A stretch of DNA of 64,000 nucleotides. It comes from Mesorhizobium norvegicum (GTDB lineage Bacteria > Pseudomonadota > Alphaproteobacteria > Rhizobiales > Rhizobiaceae). This document shows, piece after piece, positions 36,893 through 46,616 of the stretch. The number at the start of each line of letters is the position of its first letter. The stretch's first letter is position 1. The position numbers and the translations under genes are program-made. The stretch lies in assembly GCF_004919685.1 (NCBI RefSeq), contig NZ_SMYZ01000004.1, forward strand, positions 124,001-188,000, in the 5' to 3' direction. The notes beneath the pieces were generated by a model. That model was not told where the DNA came from. It searched no databases and worked only from the letters and a program-made list of their open reading frames with translations.

Positions 36893-37953
36893 CTGACGTC
36901 CCAGCCAAGGCGGCCACTCCCTCCGCTTCCAGCGGCTCCGTGCTATTGACTCTGATGAAGCTCAGGACCTTCATCGCGCTCATCGCCGTCCTGATCTTCT
37001 TCTCGATCGCGGCGCCGAATTTCCTGTCGACCGCGAATCTGATCCTGATGTCGAAACACGTGGCGCTGAACGCGTTCCTGGCGATGGGCATGACCTTCGT
37101 CATCATCACCGGCGGCATCGACCTTTCGGTCGGCTCGATCGTCGGCCTGTGCGGCATGGTGGCCGGCTATCTCGTGCTCAACGGCATCGACCTGCAGATC
37201 GGCTACACGATCTATTTCAACGTCTTCGAGATCGCTCTGATCACGCTGGCGGTCGGCATATTGATCGGCGCCGTCAACGGGTTGCTGATCACCAGGCTGA
37301 ACGTCGCACCGTTCATTGCCACGCTCGGCGTGCTCTATGTCGCGCGCGGCCTGGCGCTGCTGTCGTCGGACGGCCGCACCTTCCCCAACCTCGTCGGCAA
37401 GCCGGAACTGGGCACCACCGGCTTCGGCTTCCTCGGTGCTGGCCGGCTGCTCGGCCTGCCGGTGGCGATCTGGATCCTGATCGTCGTTGCACTGGGAGCC
37501 GCCTATCTCGCCAAATACACGCCGCTCGGCCGCCACATCTTCGCCGTCGGCGGCAACGAACGGGCGTCGCGGATTTCGGGCGTCCGTGTCAACATGGTGA
37601 AGATGTTCGTCTATATGTTCTCTGGTTTCTGCGCGGCGATCGTCGGCCTGATCATCTCGTCCGAACTGATGGCCTCGCATCCGGCGACAGGCGAAAGTTT
37701 CGAGCTCAACGCCATTGCGGCGGCAGTGCTCGGCGGCACCTCGATGTCGGGTGGCCGCGGCACGATCGGCGGCACTATCGTCGGCGCCTTCGTCATCGGC
37801 ATTCTTTCGGACGGACTGGTGATGATGGGTGTGAGTTCGTTCTGGCAAATGGTGATCAAGGGTCTCGTCATCATCGTCGCCGTCGTCGTCGACCAGGCAC
37901 AGCGCCGGCTGCAAAGCCGCGTGACACTGATGCAGATGGCAAAGGCTGGCTGA
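36889..37953 (+). CDS. CUT2 ABC transporter permease, apiose system
   Basis: A 354 aa RbsC-like permease with about 10 hydrophobic segments: MTFVIITGGIDLSVGSIVGL, VAPFIATLGVLYVARGLALL, and LNAIAAAVLGGTSMSGGRGT. A single permease here, so a homodimer is expected. apsD begins 2 bp after it. Confidence 0.9.
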
Positions 37954-37955
37954 TC

Positions 37956-38990
37956 ATGGCGGAGCTGCGAGGAGCACTGATCGGCTGCGGCTTCTTTGCC
38001 GTCAACCAGATGCATGCCTGGCGCGACATAGCAGGCGCCTCTATCGTCGCCATCTGCGACCGTGATCCGGAGCGGCTCAAGATCGTCGGCGACCAGTTCG
38101 GCATTGCGAAGCGCTATACCGATGCGGCGGAACTTTTTGCCGGCGAAAGCCTCGACTTCGTCGATATCGCCACCACCGCGCCCAGCCATCGTCCGCTTGT
38201 CGAAATGGCGGCCGCCCATCGCGTTCCGGTGATCTGCCAAAAGCCGTTCGCGCCGACGCTTGCCGACGCAAAGGCGATGGTCAGGGCATGCGTGGAAGCC
38301 GGCGTGCCGCTGATGGTGCATGAGAATTTTCGCTGGCAGTCGCCGATCCAGGCGGTGCGCGCCGTGCTCGACAGCGGCAAGATCGGCACGCCTTTCTTCG
38401 GGCGCATCTCCTTCCGCTCCGCCTATGACGTGTTTTCCGGCCAGCCCTATCTGGCGACGGGAAAGCGCTTCATCATCGAGGATCTCGGCATCCATATCCT
38501 CGACATCGCCCGTTTCCTGCTCGGCGACGTGTCTGTCATCACCACGCGAACAACGCGCATCAACCCTGGCATCGCAGGCGAGGACGTCGCGACGATGCTG
38601 ATGGATCACAACAGCGGTGCAACGTCTGTGGTCGATTGCAGCTATGCGACGAAGCTTGCCACCGAGCCGTTTCCCGAGACGCTGATCGAGATCGACGGCA
38701 GCGACGGCACGATCCGGCTGGCGCAGGGATACCGGCTCACCGTCACCGGCAAGAGCGGCACGGCCGTCACCGACGTTTCGCCGCCGCTGCTGCCGTGGGC
38801 GTCGCGGCCCTGGCACAACATCCAGGAAAGCGTCGTCGCCATCCAGCAGCACTGGGTCGACTGCCTGGCAAAGGGGATCGAACCGGCGACTTCGGGCGCC
38901 GACAATCTCAAAACGTTCGCGCTGGTCGAGGCCGCCTATGCCGGTGCCGCGAGCCGGCAACCGGTGCAACTCGACGCCTTGCTGAAATGA
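37956..38990 (+). CDS. apsD: D-apiose dehydrogenase (Gfo/Idh/MocA family)
   Basis: A 344 aa two-domain oxidoreductase: Rossmann start LIGCGFFAVNQMHAWRDI, the QKPFAP version of the EKP motif (Lys 96), and LGIHILDIARFLLGDV from the C-terminal sheet domain with the catalytic His region. In the known apiose route this family member oxidises D-apiose to D-apionolactone with NAD. The assignment follows from its place between the apiose transporter and apnL, with which it overlaps by 4 bp (38987-38990). Confidence 0.83.
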   Translation: MAELRGALIGCGFFAVNQMHAWRDIAGASIVAICDRDPERLKIVGDQFGIAKRYTDAAELFAGESLDFVDIATTAPSHRPLVEMAAAHRVPVICQKPFAPTLADAKAMVRACVEAGVPLMVHENFRWQSPIQAVRAVLDSGKIGTPFFGRISFRSAYDVFSGQPYLATGKRFIIEDLGIHILDIARFLLGDVSVITTRTTRINPGIAGEDVATMLMDHNSGATSVVDCSYATKLATEPFPETLIEIDGSDGTIRLAQGYRLTVTGKSGTAVTDVSPPLLPWASRPWHNIQESVVAIQQHWVDCLAKGIEPATSGADNLKTFALVEAAYAGAASRQPVQLDALLK

Positions 38991-40825
38991 CCGCCGACGC
39001 CCTCCTGCTCTACGGCACGCGTGCGGTCGAGACCGAGCCGGTCAGGCTCAGCGCAGGCGCGCTCAGCGCGGACTTCGTCAATGGCAATCTGCGCACCATT
39101 CGCCATGGCGGCACCGAAGTACTGCGCGCCATCGCCTATATCGTCCGCGACCGCGACTGGGGCACTTACGAGCCAACGTTGACGGACCTGATCATCGACC
39201 AGGACGCCGACGCTTTTTCGGTCAGCTATTCGGCAAGCTGTGTGGCTCCCGACGGAAGCCGGCTCGGCTTCCGCGCCACCATCAAAGGTTCCGCCGATGG
39301 CCGTCTGGTCTTCGACGTCAGCGCCCTTCCCGAAAGCAATTTCGAAACCAATCGCTGCGGCTTCTGCATCCTGCACCCGATCGCCGACCTCGCCGGCAGC
39401 CCGGTCACGGTCGAGCATACAGACGGCAACGTGGTGGCGACAAAGCTTCCCGAACTGATCGACCCCTGGCAGCCTTTCAAGGATATCCGCGCCATCATCC
39501 ATCAGGTTCGGCCTGGTGTCACAGCAGAATGCCGGATGGAAGGCGATACATTCGAGATGGAGGACCAGCGCAACTGGTCGGACGCCTCCTACAAGACCTA
39601 TGTGCGGCCGCTGGCGCTGCCATGGCCGTACGTGCTGCCTGCCGGCCAGTCCCTGCGCCAGACGATCAGCCTGCGCATCACAGGTGAAGGCAAAGCGCCG
39701 GCTACCGCCGTGGCCGGCGAACCGGTCCGCGTTGAACTCGGCGAGGCCGGACCAAGGCTGCCCGATGTCGGTGTGGTCATCTATCCCGAGGATATCGAGA
39801 CGGCGCTGGCGAACCTCTCCACGCTGTCGACTCTCGGCCCACAACAGCTGCTGTTTCACTACGATCCGACGCGCGGCCACGGGCTCGACGCCTTGCGCAC
39901 TTTCGCCCGACTCGCAACTGCCTGCGCAGTTGAGACGACCCTCGAATGCGTCGTTGCCGGCACAGGCGATCTTGACGCCGAGCTGTCAGACGTCTCCGGC
40001 CTCGTGCGCGAGGCCGGGCTGAAACTCTCGGCCATTGCGGTGTCGCCTTCGGTCGACCGGCAGTCGACGCCGCCGGGCAGCGCGTGGCCGCCCTGCCCGC
40101 CGCTCGAAGAGGTCTATGCGGCGGCGCGGCGCGCCTTTCCCGATATCCGCCTCGGCGGCGGCATGTTCAGCTATTTCACCGAACTCAACCGCAAGCGCGT
40201 GCCCGCAGACCAGCTCGATTTCGTCACCCATTGCACCTGCCCGATCGTGCACACCGCCGACGATCTCAGCCTCATGCAATCACTGGAGGCGCTGCCTTTC
40301 ATCACCCAATCGGCACGGGCGATCTTCGGGGCAAAACCCTACCGGATCGGTCCGTCGACGATTGCCATGCGCCAGAACCCCTATGGCGGCGCGACCAAAC
40401 CCAATCCCGGCAGACAGCGCATCGCCATGGCCGATCGGGATCCGCGCCATGCCGGCCTGTTCGCGGCGGTATGGACGATCGGCTATGCCGCGCGTGTCGC
40501 ACCGGCCGGACTGGAACAGCTCACGCTCTCCAGCTTCACAGGACCGTTCGGCGTGCTGGCGTCATCCGGAGAACCCGTCGCGGAAGGATCACCCCGGCCG
40601 CTCTTCAGGGCGGTCAAAGGACTTTGCGAACTGGCCGGCCTTGCGCATGTGGCGGCGAGGACAAGCGACGAGACCAAGGTGCTGGCGCTGGCCGGGCGCT
40701 CGGCCTCGGGCAAGACAATCGCATGGCTGGCGAACCTGACGGCGGTCGACGTGCCGGTCGACATTTCAGCTTTTGGCCAAGGCCATCTCGTGATGACGCC
40801 TTATGCGATCACCCGGCTCGGCTGA
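38987..40825 (+). CDS. apnL: D-apionolactonase
   Basis: A 612 aa protein of the ApnL family: GNLRTIRHGGTEVLRAIAYI, ETNRCGFCILHPIADLAGS, DPWQPFKDIRAIIHQV and RNWSDASYKTYVRPLALPWP in the N-terminal half, then a TIM-barrel-like part (RAFPDIRLGGGMFSYFTELN). It opens D-apionolactone to D-apionate. Length and gene order fit the family. It ends 2 bp from the convergent GntR gene. Confidence 0.85.
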   Translation: MTADALLLYGTRAVETEPVRLSAGALSADFVNGNLRTIRHGGTEVLRAIAYIVRDRDWGTYEPTLTDLIIDQDADAFSVSYSASCVAPDGSRLGFRATIKGSADGRLVFDVSALPESNFETNRCGFCILHPIADLAGSPVTVEHTDGNVVATKLPELIDPWQPFKDIRAIIHQVRPGVTAECRMEGDTFEMEDQRNWSDASYKTYVRPLALPWPYVLPAGQSLRQTISLRITGEGKAPATAVAGEPVRVELGEAGPRLPDVGVVIYPEDIETALANLSTLSTLGPQQLLFHYDPTRGHGLDALRTFARLATACAVETTLECVVAGTGDLDAELSDVSGLVREAGLKLSAIAVSPSVDRQSTPPGSAWPPCPPLEEVYAAARRAFPDIRLGGGMFSYFTELNRKRVPADQLDFVTHCTCPIVHTADDLSLMQSLEALPFITQSARAIFGAKPYRIGPSTIAMRQNPYGGATKPNPGRQRIAMADRDPRHAGLFAAVWTIGYAARVAPAGLEQLTLSSFTGPFGVLASSGEPVAEGSPRPLFRAVKGLCELAGLAHVAARTSDETKVLALAGRSASGKTIAWLANLTAVDVPVDISAFGQGHLVMTPYAITRLG

Positions 40826-40827
40826 AA

Positions 40828-41541
40828 TTACTTTTCGGAGTTCATCACATAGAGCGCGCGCGAGCGCTCGAGGTGCTTGATCATCGCCTTTTCGGCGCCG
40901 TCCGCATCCATCTTCTCGATGCGGCCGATGATCTCTTCATGCTCGGTCAGCGTGAACTGTTCCTTGCCGGTCCAGATCAGCATTTCGGTGTGGTATTCCT
41001 TCAGCCAGCCCAGCATCGCCTCGCTGACGGCGACATAGATCGGGTTGCCGGAAATCGCGGCGATCTGGGTATGGAATTTCATGTCGGCGGATATGAAGGC
41101 TTCGGAGTCGCCACGGAAGCCCCGCTGTTCGGCAACGGTCGCCCGCAGCCGCTGCACGTCCTCGGCGGTTGCCTTTTCGGCGGCTTCCCTGACCATGCCG
41201 CGTTCGAAGAAGATGCGCGCGGTCTTCAGGTGCTCCAGCGTGTCCTTCGATGACGACAGGATGATCTTGGCGGCGCCATCGACCTGCTTGATGATCGACT
41301 TGGCGGTCAGCTGCAGCACCTTGGCGCGCTCGCCATGCGAGATCGCGACCAGCCCCATATTGCTCAGCGCCTGCATCGCCTCTCGGATCGCCGGTCGGCC
41401 GACCTCGAAGCGCTCCATCAGTTCGCGCTCCGACGGCATGTCGTCGCCCGGCATCAATTCGCCGCTGGTGATCAGCCGCTTCAGCCTCAGAAACACTTCG
41501 TCGGAAAGCTTGCGCCGGACAATCGGCTCCGAACGGTTCAT
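40828..41541 (-). CDS. GntR family transcriptional regulator (FadR/NanR-like), probable apiose regulator
   Basis: A 237 aa protein: winged helix (DEVFLRLKRLITSGELMPG; LMERFEVGRPAIREAMQALS) and FCD domain (FFERGMVREAAEKATAEDV; ADMKFHTQIAAISGNPIYVA). It lies inside the apiose gene set, convergent with apnL and divergent from the RuBisCO-like gene. Three TGGTATAA-type sites upstream of the apiose units are its likely targets; NanR, its relative, binds the same kind of half-site. Confidence 0.88.
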   Translation of the reverse strand: MNRSEPIVRRKLSDEVFLRLKRLITSGELMPGDDMPSERELMERFEVGRPAIREAMQALSNMGLVAISHGERAKVLQLTAKSIIKQVDGAAKIILSSSKDTLEHLKTARIFFERGMVREAAEKATAEDVQRLRATVAEQRGFRGDSEAFISADMKFHTQIAAISGNPIYVAVSEAMLGWLKEYHTEMLIWTGKEQFTLTEHEEIIGRIEKMDADGAEKAMIKHLERSRALYVMNSEK

Positions 41542-41661
41542 CGTCGCGAATCACTCCTTTGACCGGCCCCTATTTAGCATTGCTGCCGCGATTCCCGGAA
41601 TGATTGTCCGTCAACCGGCCAGTGTCCGGCGAGCAGGATATCGCTTGCAATACTTATGTAC

Positions 41662-41674
41662 TCATTATACCAGA
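41662..41674. promoter_or_regulatory. Apiose regulon operator, copy 3 (RuBisCO-like gene and GntR)
   Basis: TCATTATACCAGA, on the other strand TCTGGTATAATGA, in the divergent gap between the GntR gene and the RuBisCO-like gene. The core ATTATACCAG is identical to copy 1. Confidence 0.6.
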
Positions 41675-41727
41675 TTTCGAGGATCGGGGAACTTTTTTCG
41701 AATGCATTCGGCCTGAGATAGCAGACC

Positions 41728-42978
41728 ATGATCACCCTCACCTATCGCATCGAAACGCCTGGAAGCATCGAAGCCCTGGCGGCCAAGATCGCCAGCGATC
41801 AGTCGACCGGCACCTTCGTCGCGCTGCCCGGCGAGACCGAGGAGCTGAAGGCCCGGGTGGCGGCGCGCGTGCTGGCGATCCGGCCTCTGCCCGACGCTGA
41901 GCGGCCGTCGCTTCCCGATGACGGCAACGGGCCATTCAGACGTGCGGACGTCGATATCGGCTTTCCGTTCGATGCCATCGGCACCGACCTTTCGGCATTG
42001 ATGACGATCGCCATCGGCGGCACCTATTCGATCAAGGGCCTCACAGGCATTCGCGTCGTCGACATGAAGCTGCCGGAGGATTTTCGTGGCGCGCATCGCG
42101 GCCCACAGTTCGGTGTCGCCGGCAGCCGCCGGCTGACCGGTGTGACGGACCGCCCGATCATCGGCACGATCGTCAAGCCGGCGCTGGGCTTGAGGCCACA
42201 TGAGACGGCGGCAATGGTAGCGGAACTGATCGCCGCCGGCGTCGATTTCATCAAGGACGACGAGAAGCTGATGAGCCCGGCCTACTCGCCGCTGGCCGAA
42301 CGGGTGAAGGCGATCATGCCGCTGATCCTCGACCACGAGCAGAAGACCGGCAAGAAGGTGATGTATGCCTTCGGTATCTCGCATGCCGATCCGGACGAGA
42401 TGATGCGCAACCACGATATGGTGGCGAAGGCCGGCGGCAATTGCGCTGTTATCAACATCAATTCGATCGGGCTCGGCGGCATGGCGTTCCTGAGAAAGCG
42501 CTCCAGCCTAGTGCTGCATGCTCACCGCAACGGCTGGGACATCCTCACCCGCCACCCGGGCCTTGGCATGGACTTCAAGGTCTGGCAGCAGTTCTGGCGG
42601 CTGCTTGGCGTCGACCAATTCCAGATCAACGGCATCGCCTCAAAATACTGGGAGCCGGATGACTCTTTCGTCGAATCCTTCAAGGCGGTGACGACGCCGA
42701 TCTTCTCGCCTGAGGACTGCGCCTTGCCGGTTGCCGGCTCCGGCCAGTGGGGCGGTCAGGCGCCCGAGACATATGCGCGGACCGGACGGACGGTCGATCT
42801 TCTCTATCTCTGCGGCGGCGGCATCGTCAGCCATCCGGACGGGCCTGGAGCCGGCGTGCGCGCCGTGCAGCAAGCCTGGCAAGCGGCGGTCGACGGCATT
42901 CCGCTGGCGGACTTCGCCGAAAACCATCCCGAACTGGCGCGGTCGATCGAAAAATTCGGCGACGGCAAGGCAGCCTGA
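41728..42978 (+). CDS. oiaX: RuBisCO-like protein, probable 3-oxo-isoapionate-4-phosphate decarboxylase
   Basis: A 416 aa RuBisCO large-chain homologue. It keeps GTIVKPALGL (Lys 150), GVDFIKDDEKL with the carbamylated-Lys/Asp/Glu metal set at 176-179, VLHAHRNGW, QINGIASKYWE and CGGGIVSHPDGPGAG. It lacks the full-length form of true RuBisCO and there are no CO2-fixation partners. In the apiose route, RLPs of this kind either decarboxylate 3-oxo-isoapionate 4-phosphate to L-erythrulose 1-phosphate or split it as transcarboxylase/hydrolase. The neighbouring eryH and eryI, which use L-erythrulose 1-phosphate, favour the decarboxylase; the gene symbol is offered on that basis. Confidence 0.8.
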   Translation: MITLTYRIETPGSIEALAAKIASDQSTGTFVALPGETEELKARVAARVLAIRPLPDAERPSLPDDGNGPFRRADVDIGFPFDAIGTDLSALMTIAIGGTYSIKGLTGIRVVDMKLPEDFRGAHRGPQFGVAGSRRLTGVTDRPIIGTIVKPALGLRPHETAAMVAELIAAGVDFIKDDEKLMSPAYSPLAERVKAIMPLILDHEQKTGKKVMYAFGISHADPDEMMRNHDMVAKAGGNCAVININSIGLGGMAFLRKRSSLVLHAHRNGWDILTRHPGLGMDFKVWQQFWRLLGVDQFQINGIASKYWEPDDSFVESFKAVTTPIFSPEDCALPVAGSGQWGGQAPETYARTGRTVDLLYLCGGGIVSHPDGPGAGVRAVQQAWQAAVDGIPLADFAENHPELARSIEKFGDGKAA

Positions 42979-42982
42979 AGCC

Positions 42983-44317
42983 ATGCAAGACCTGCTTCTC
43001 AGCTATTATGGCGACGATCTGACCGGCTCGACCGATGTCATGGAGGCGCTCGAGCTCGGCGGCGTGCCGACCGTGCTGTTCATGCGCCAGCCGGATGCAG
43101 CCCTGCTGTCGCGATTCGCGCATTGCCAGGCGATCGGGCTGGCCGGCTCCAGCCGCAGCGAGACGCCGCAGTGGATGGACACGCATCTGCGCGAGGCCTT
43201 CGCCTGGCTGAAGACGCTGAACGCCGCGATCTGCCACTACAAGGTCTGCTCGACCTTCGATTCCAGCCCGACGATCGGCAGCATCGGCCGAGCCATCGAG
43301 ATCGGCCGCTCGGTGTTCGCGCAGGACAGCGTGCCGCTGCTGGTCGGCGCGCCGCAGCTCAAGCGCTACACCGCCTTCGGCCATCTGTTCGCCGCCTATC
43401 GCGACCAATATTTTCGCATCGACCGCCACCCGGTGATGAGCCGCCATCCGACGACGCCGATGGATGAATCCGATCTGCTGATCCATCTGTCGCGGCAGAC
43501 GGCGCTGAGTTCCGGGCTGGTCGACCTCGTGATGCTGCAGTCCGCGTCGCGGTCGGCGGCGTTCGATCGCCTGACCGGAGACGGCACCGCTATCGTGCTT
43601 GTCGATGTCGACAATCTGGAAACGCAGGCTCTGGCCGGCAAGGAGCTGTGGCGCATTCGCAAGCCAGGCGGTTCTTTTGTCGTCGGCTCGTCCGGGGTCG
43701 AGTATGCGTTGCTGGCCGAATGGGCGTCGAATGACATCGTCAGCGCTGGGCCAGGTTTCACGCCGCCGGGCGTTGCCGACCGGATAGCCGTCGTGTCGGG
43801 CAGTTGCTCGCCGACCACCGAACGACAGATCCGACATGCCCTGACGGACGGTTTCGACGGCATCGAGGTCGATCCGGTCGAACTGGTTTCGCAGGCTTCG
43901 GAGCAGGCGATCACGCGTGCGACGGCAAGCGGCCGTGCCAGTCTGCAAGCCGGGCGCAGCGTCATCCTCTACACCGCGCTTGGCCCCACTGCCGACAGGG
44001 GCGCCGAAATCGACCGGCAGGAAGGCGCCCGCCACAAGCTTGGCCGCGGTCTCGGAGAAATCCTTCGCAGCCTGACGATCGAACAGAGTTTGCGGCGCGT
44101 GGTCATTGCCGGCGGCGACACGTCGAGCCACGCACTCGGCGAGATGGGTGTCGATGCCCTGACAATCCGCATGCCGCTGCCCGCTTCGCCGGGCTCGCCG
44201 CTTTGCGTTGCCCATTCACGCGTCAAGGCGATCGACGGACTGGAGGTTGCGCTCAAGGGCGGCCAGGTCGGAACCGATCGCTATTTCTCAGCCATCCGCG
44301 ATGGCCTCGGCGGTTGA
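42983..44317 (+). CDS. oiaK: 3-oxo-isoapionate kinase (DUF1537 family)
   Basis: A 444 aa four-carbon acid sugar kinase family protein: LSYYGDDLTGSTDVMEALEL at the N-terminus (sugar-binding half) and VVIAGGDTSSHALGEMGVDA in the C-terminal nucleotide-binding half. It starts 4 bp after the RLP stop. In the apiose route OiaK phosphorylates 3-oxo-isoapionate on O4, giving the RLP substrate. Other DUF1537 members act on threonate, erythronate or similar; the RLP partner decides the call. Confidence 0.85.
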   Translation: MQDLLLSYYGDDLTGSTDVMEALELGGVPTVLFMRQPDAALLSRFAHCQAIGLAGSSRSETPQWMDTHLREAFAWLKTLNAAICHYKVCSTFDSSPTIGSIGRAIEIGRSVFAQDSVPLLVGAPQLKRYTAFGHLFAAYRDQYFRIDRHPVMSRHPTTPMDESDLLIHLSRQTALSSGLVDLVMLQSASRSAAFDRLTGDGTAIVLVDVDNLETQALAGKELWRIRKPGGSFVVGSSGVEYALLAEWASNDIVSAGPGFTPPGVADRIAVVSGSCSPTTERQIRHALTDGFDGIEVDPVELVSQASEQAITRATASGRASLQAGRSVILYTALGPTADRGAEIDRQEGARHKLGRGLGEILRSLTIEQSLRRVVIAGGDTSSHALGEMGVDALTIRMPLPASPGSPLCVAHSRVKAIDGLEVALKGGQVGTDRYFSAIRDGLGG

Positions 44318-44432
44318 AACAGCCGATGGCTGGATCAGGTGCACTTCGATGCGCGAAATGCTCCTTGCCGGGTGGAAATCCCGGTAACACCCAGTATTAT
44401 CTGCGAAAATACCGAAATCGGGAGGATGCCGG

Positions 44433-45440
44433 GTGCAGACCAAGAAGATCATCAACGATGGCAACCGCGCCGTCGACGAGATGCTGGAAGGCATTCTCGC
44501 CGCGCATCCCCGCCATCTCAGAAGTGTGGACGGCAGTCCACGCTCCATCATCGCCCGCGACGGACCGCGCCAGGGCAAGGTGGGCCTCGTCATCGGCGGC
44601 GGCTCGGGCCATGAGCCGAGCTTTCTCGGCTTCGTCGGCAAGGGGTTGGCTGACGCGGCGGCCATCGGCAATGTCTTTGCCTCGCCGCCGCCAGATCCGA
44701 TCCTTGAATGCGCCAAGGCAGTCAGCGGCGGCGCCGGCGTGCTGTTCATGTACGGCAACTATGCCGGCGACGTGATGAATTTCGACATGGCCGCCGAGAT
44801 GGCTGCCATGGACGACATCGAGGTTCGTACCGTGCTAAGCACGGACGATGTCGCCTCCGCGCCCATTGGCGATCGGCACAAGCGCCGCGGCGTCGCCGGC
44901 AATTTCTTCATCTTCAAGGCGGCCGGTGCCGCCTGCGACCGGATGCTGTCCTTCGACGAATGCGAGCGCATCGCCCGCAAGGCAAACGACCACACTTTCA
45001 CCATGGGCGTAGCGCTGTCGCCTTGCTCGCTGCCACAGACCCGCCGGCCGAATTTCGAGATCGGGCCGGACGAGATGGAGATCGGCATGGGTATCCATGG
45101 CGAGCCCGGCATCGCGCGCGAGAAGCTGAAAACAGCAGACGAGATCACTGACGAGATGCTGGACAGTATCCTCGACGAGATGGCACCGACGCGCGGCGAC
45201 AAGGTCGCGGTGCTCGTCAACTCGCTCGGCTCGACGCCGCTGATGGAACTCTACATCATGAACCGACGCGTGAAGCAGAGGCTCGATGAGATCGGTGTGT
45301 CCATCCACGCGACCTGGGTCGGCAATTACTGCACCTCGCTCGAAATGGCCGGGGCCTCGATCTCTCTGCACCGGCTGGACGGCGAGTTGCAGACGATGCT
45401 GGACCACCCTTGCGATTGCGCCATGTTTCGCGCCGGCTAA
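44433..45440 (+). CDS. dhaK: Dihydroxyacetone kinase family DhaK subunit, probable erythrulose kinase
   Basis: A 335 aa substrate subunit: GLVIGGGSGHEPSFLGFVGK, LFMYGNYAGDVMNFDMA and GMGIHGEPG, in which His 222 should bind the ketose covalently. It begins with GTG at 44433, behind GGAGG 7 bases away. The DhaL partner follows; no DhaM phosphotransferase gene is seen, so ATP use is likely. In this setting the substrate is probably L- or D-erythrulose rather than dihydroxyacetone, as in the LerK/DerK kinases, feeding L-erythrulose 1-phosphate into EryH. Confidence 0.85.
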   Translation: MQTKKIINDGNRAVDEMLEGILAAHPRHLRSVDGSPRSIIARDGPRQGKVGLVIGGGSGHEPSFLGFVGKGLADAAAIGNVFASPPPDPILECAKAVSGGAGVLFMYGNYAGDVMNFDMAAEMAAMDDIEVRTVLSTDDVASAPIGDRHKRRGVAGNFFIFKAAGAACDRMLSFDECERIARKANDHTFTMGVALSPCSLPQTRRPNFEIGPDEMEIGMGIHGEPGIAREKLKTADEITDEMLDSILDEMAPTRGDKVAVLVNSLGSTPLMELYIMNRRVKQRLDEIGVSIHATWVGNYCTSLEMAGASISLHRLDGELQTMLDHPCDCAMFRAG

Positions 45441-45467
45441 ACCTGCTCCTCGTCAAGGGACAATAGC

Positions 45468-46109
45468 ATGACGACAATCGACACCGTCCGCCTTGTTGCG
45501 ATGTTCGCAACGATCGCAACCGCCATGTCAGCCGACAGGGACAGGCTGTGCGCGCTAGACGGGGTTATCGGCGACGCCGACCACGGCATTGCGATGGAGC
45601 TTGGATTTTCCGCTGCACGCGATGCGGTAGCTGCACTGGATGCAGGGGCAACCGATCCGACCACTTTGCTCAACACGGCGGCAAAGTCGTTCCTGAATGC
45701 CGTCGGCGCCTCCTCGGGTCCGCTCTATGCAACCGCGTTCATGCGCGGCGCGGCAGCCGTCAAGGGCAAGACGACGCTTGACGACGCGGACGTGGTCGCC
45801 CTGTTCCAGGCCATGGCCAAGGGCATTCAGGATCGCGGCAAGGCCGAGCCAGGCGAGAAAACCATGATCGATGCATGGGCGCCGGCCGCGCAAGCGGCGG
45901 GCGAAGCGTTGGCCTCCGGCAAAGGTCTGGCGAACAGTCTCGAGGCGGCGGTGCAGGCGGCAAAGGCCGGCGCGGAGGCGACCAAGACGATGGTCGCCAC
46001 CAAGGGCCGGGCCTCCCGCCTCGGCGAACGCTCACTTGGCCATATGGACCCGGGCGCCGCGTCCGCAGTGACCGTGATCGAGGCGATGCGGATCGCCTTG
46101 ACCGACTGA
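45468..46109 (+). CDS. dhaL: Dihydroxyacetone kinase family DhaL subunit
   Basis: A 213 aa nucleotide-binding subunit: LDGVIGDADHGIAMELGFSA carries the Asp residues that hold magnesium and ADP, and ASSGPLYATAFMRGA and RASRLGERSLGHMDPGAAS complete the fold. It lies 27 bp after dhaK. In single-chain ATP kinases such as LerK both domains are fused; here they are separate genes. It converges on eryI with a 35 bp gap. Confidence 0.85.
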   Translation: MTTIDTVRLVAMFATIATAMSADRDRLCALDGVIGDADHGIAMELGFSAARDAVAALDAGATDPTTLLNTAAKSFLNAVGASSGPLYATAFMRGAAAVKGKTTLDDADVVALFQAMAKGIQDRGKAEPGEKTMIDAWAPAAQAAGEALASGKGLANSLEAAVQAAKAGAEATKTMVATKGRASRLGERSLGHMDPGAASAVTVIEAMRIALTD

Positions 46110-46144
46110 TCAGCAGCGGACCCTCATCTTTCGACGGTTGCCTT

Positions 46145-46582
46145 TCAGCGCTTGGCGTCGAGCTTGTCGACGGCCTGCACGTTTGCGGCAGAGGGGCCGT
46201 TCGGGTCGAACTCCGAGGCTAGCCACGCGTCTGCGATCGATTTCGCCAGTTCCGGGCCGATGACGCGAGCGCCCATGGTGATGATCTGGGCATTGTTGGA
46301 CTTGGCGGCGCGCTCTGCCGAATAGGTATCGTGGGTCAATGCGGCGCGAATGCCCGGCACCTTGTTGGCGGATATGCTGACGCCGATGCCGGTGCCGCAA
46401 AACAGGATGGCCCGGTCATAATTGCCGTCGAGAATTTCGTGGCCGACCTTGGCGGCGATATCGGCGTAGAATCCGGCCTGGCTCAGGTCGACGACCTGCA
46501 GCTCGGGCTTGGTGGCGAGATGCTTGGCGATGACATCGAGCAGCGGCTTGCCGGCGCTGTCGGCTCCGAGTGCGATCTTCAT
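46145..46582 (-). CDS. eryI: D-erythrulose-4-phosphate isomerase (RpiB family)
   Basis: A 145 aa RpiB/LacA fold protein: [31 protein letters not shown] with the active Cys 62, and [20 protein letters not shown] with His 84. In erythritol breakdown EryI turns D-erythrulose 4-phosphate into D-erythrose 4-phosphate. It is the last gene in the run eryABCHI, the order that supports this over a ribose-5-phosphate role. Confidence 0.85.
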   Translation of the reverse strand: MKIALGADSAGKPLLDVIAKHLATKPELQVVDLSQAGFYADIAAKVGHEILDGNYDRAILFCGTGIGVSISANKVPGIRAALTHDTYSAERAAKSNNAQIITMGARVIGPELAKSIADAWLASEFDPNGPSAANVQAVDKLDAKR

Positions 46583-46616
46583 GATGATGAACTCCTTTTC
46601 TTTCGGCTTTTGGCGG

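Noticed and set aside
41728..42978. True CO2-fixing RuBisCO
   Set aside because: The protein keeps the metal set but sits with OiaK and apiose genes, with no small subunit or phosphoribulokinase, so a RuBisCO-like role is far more likely.
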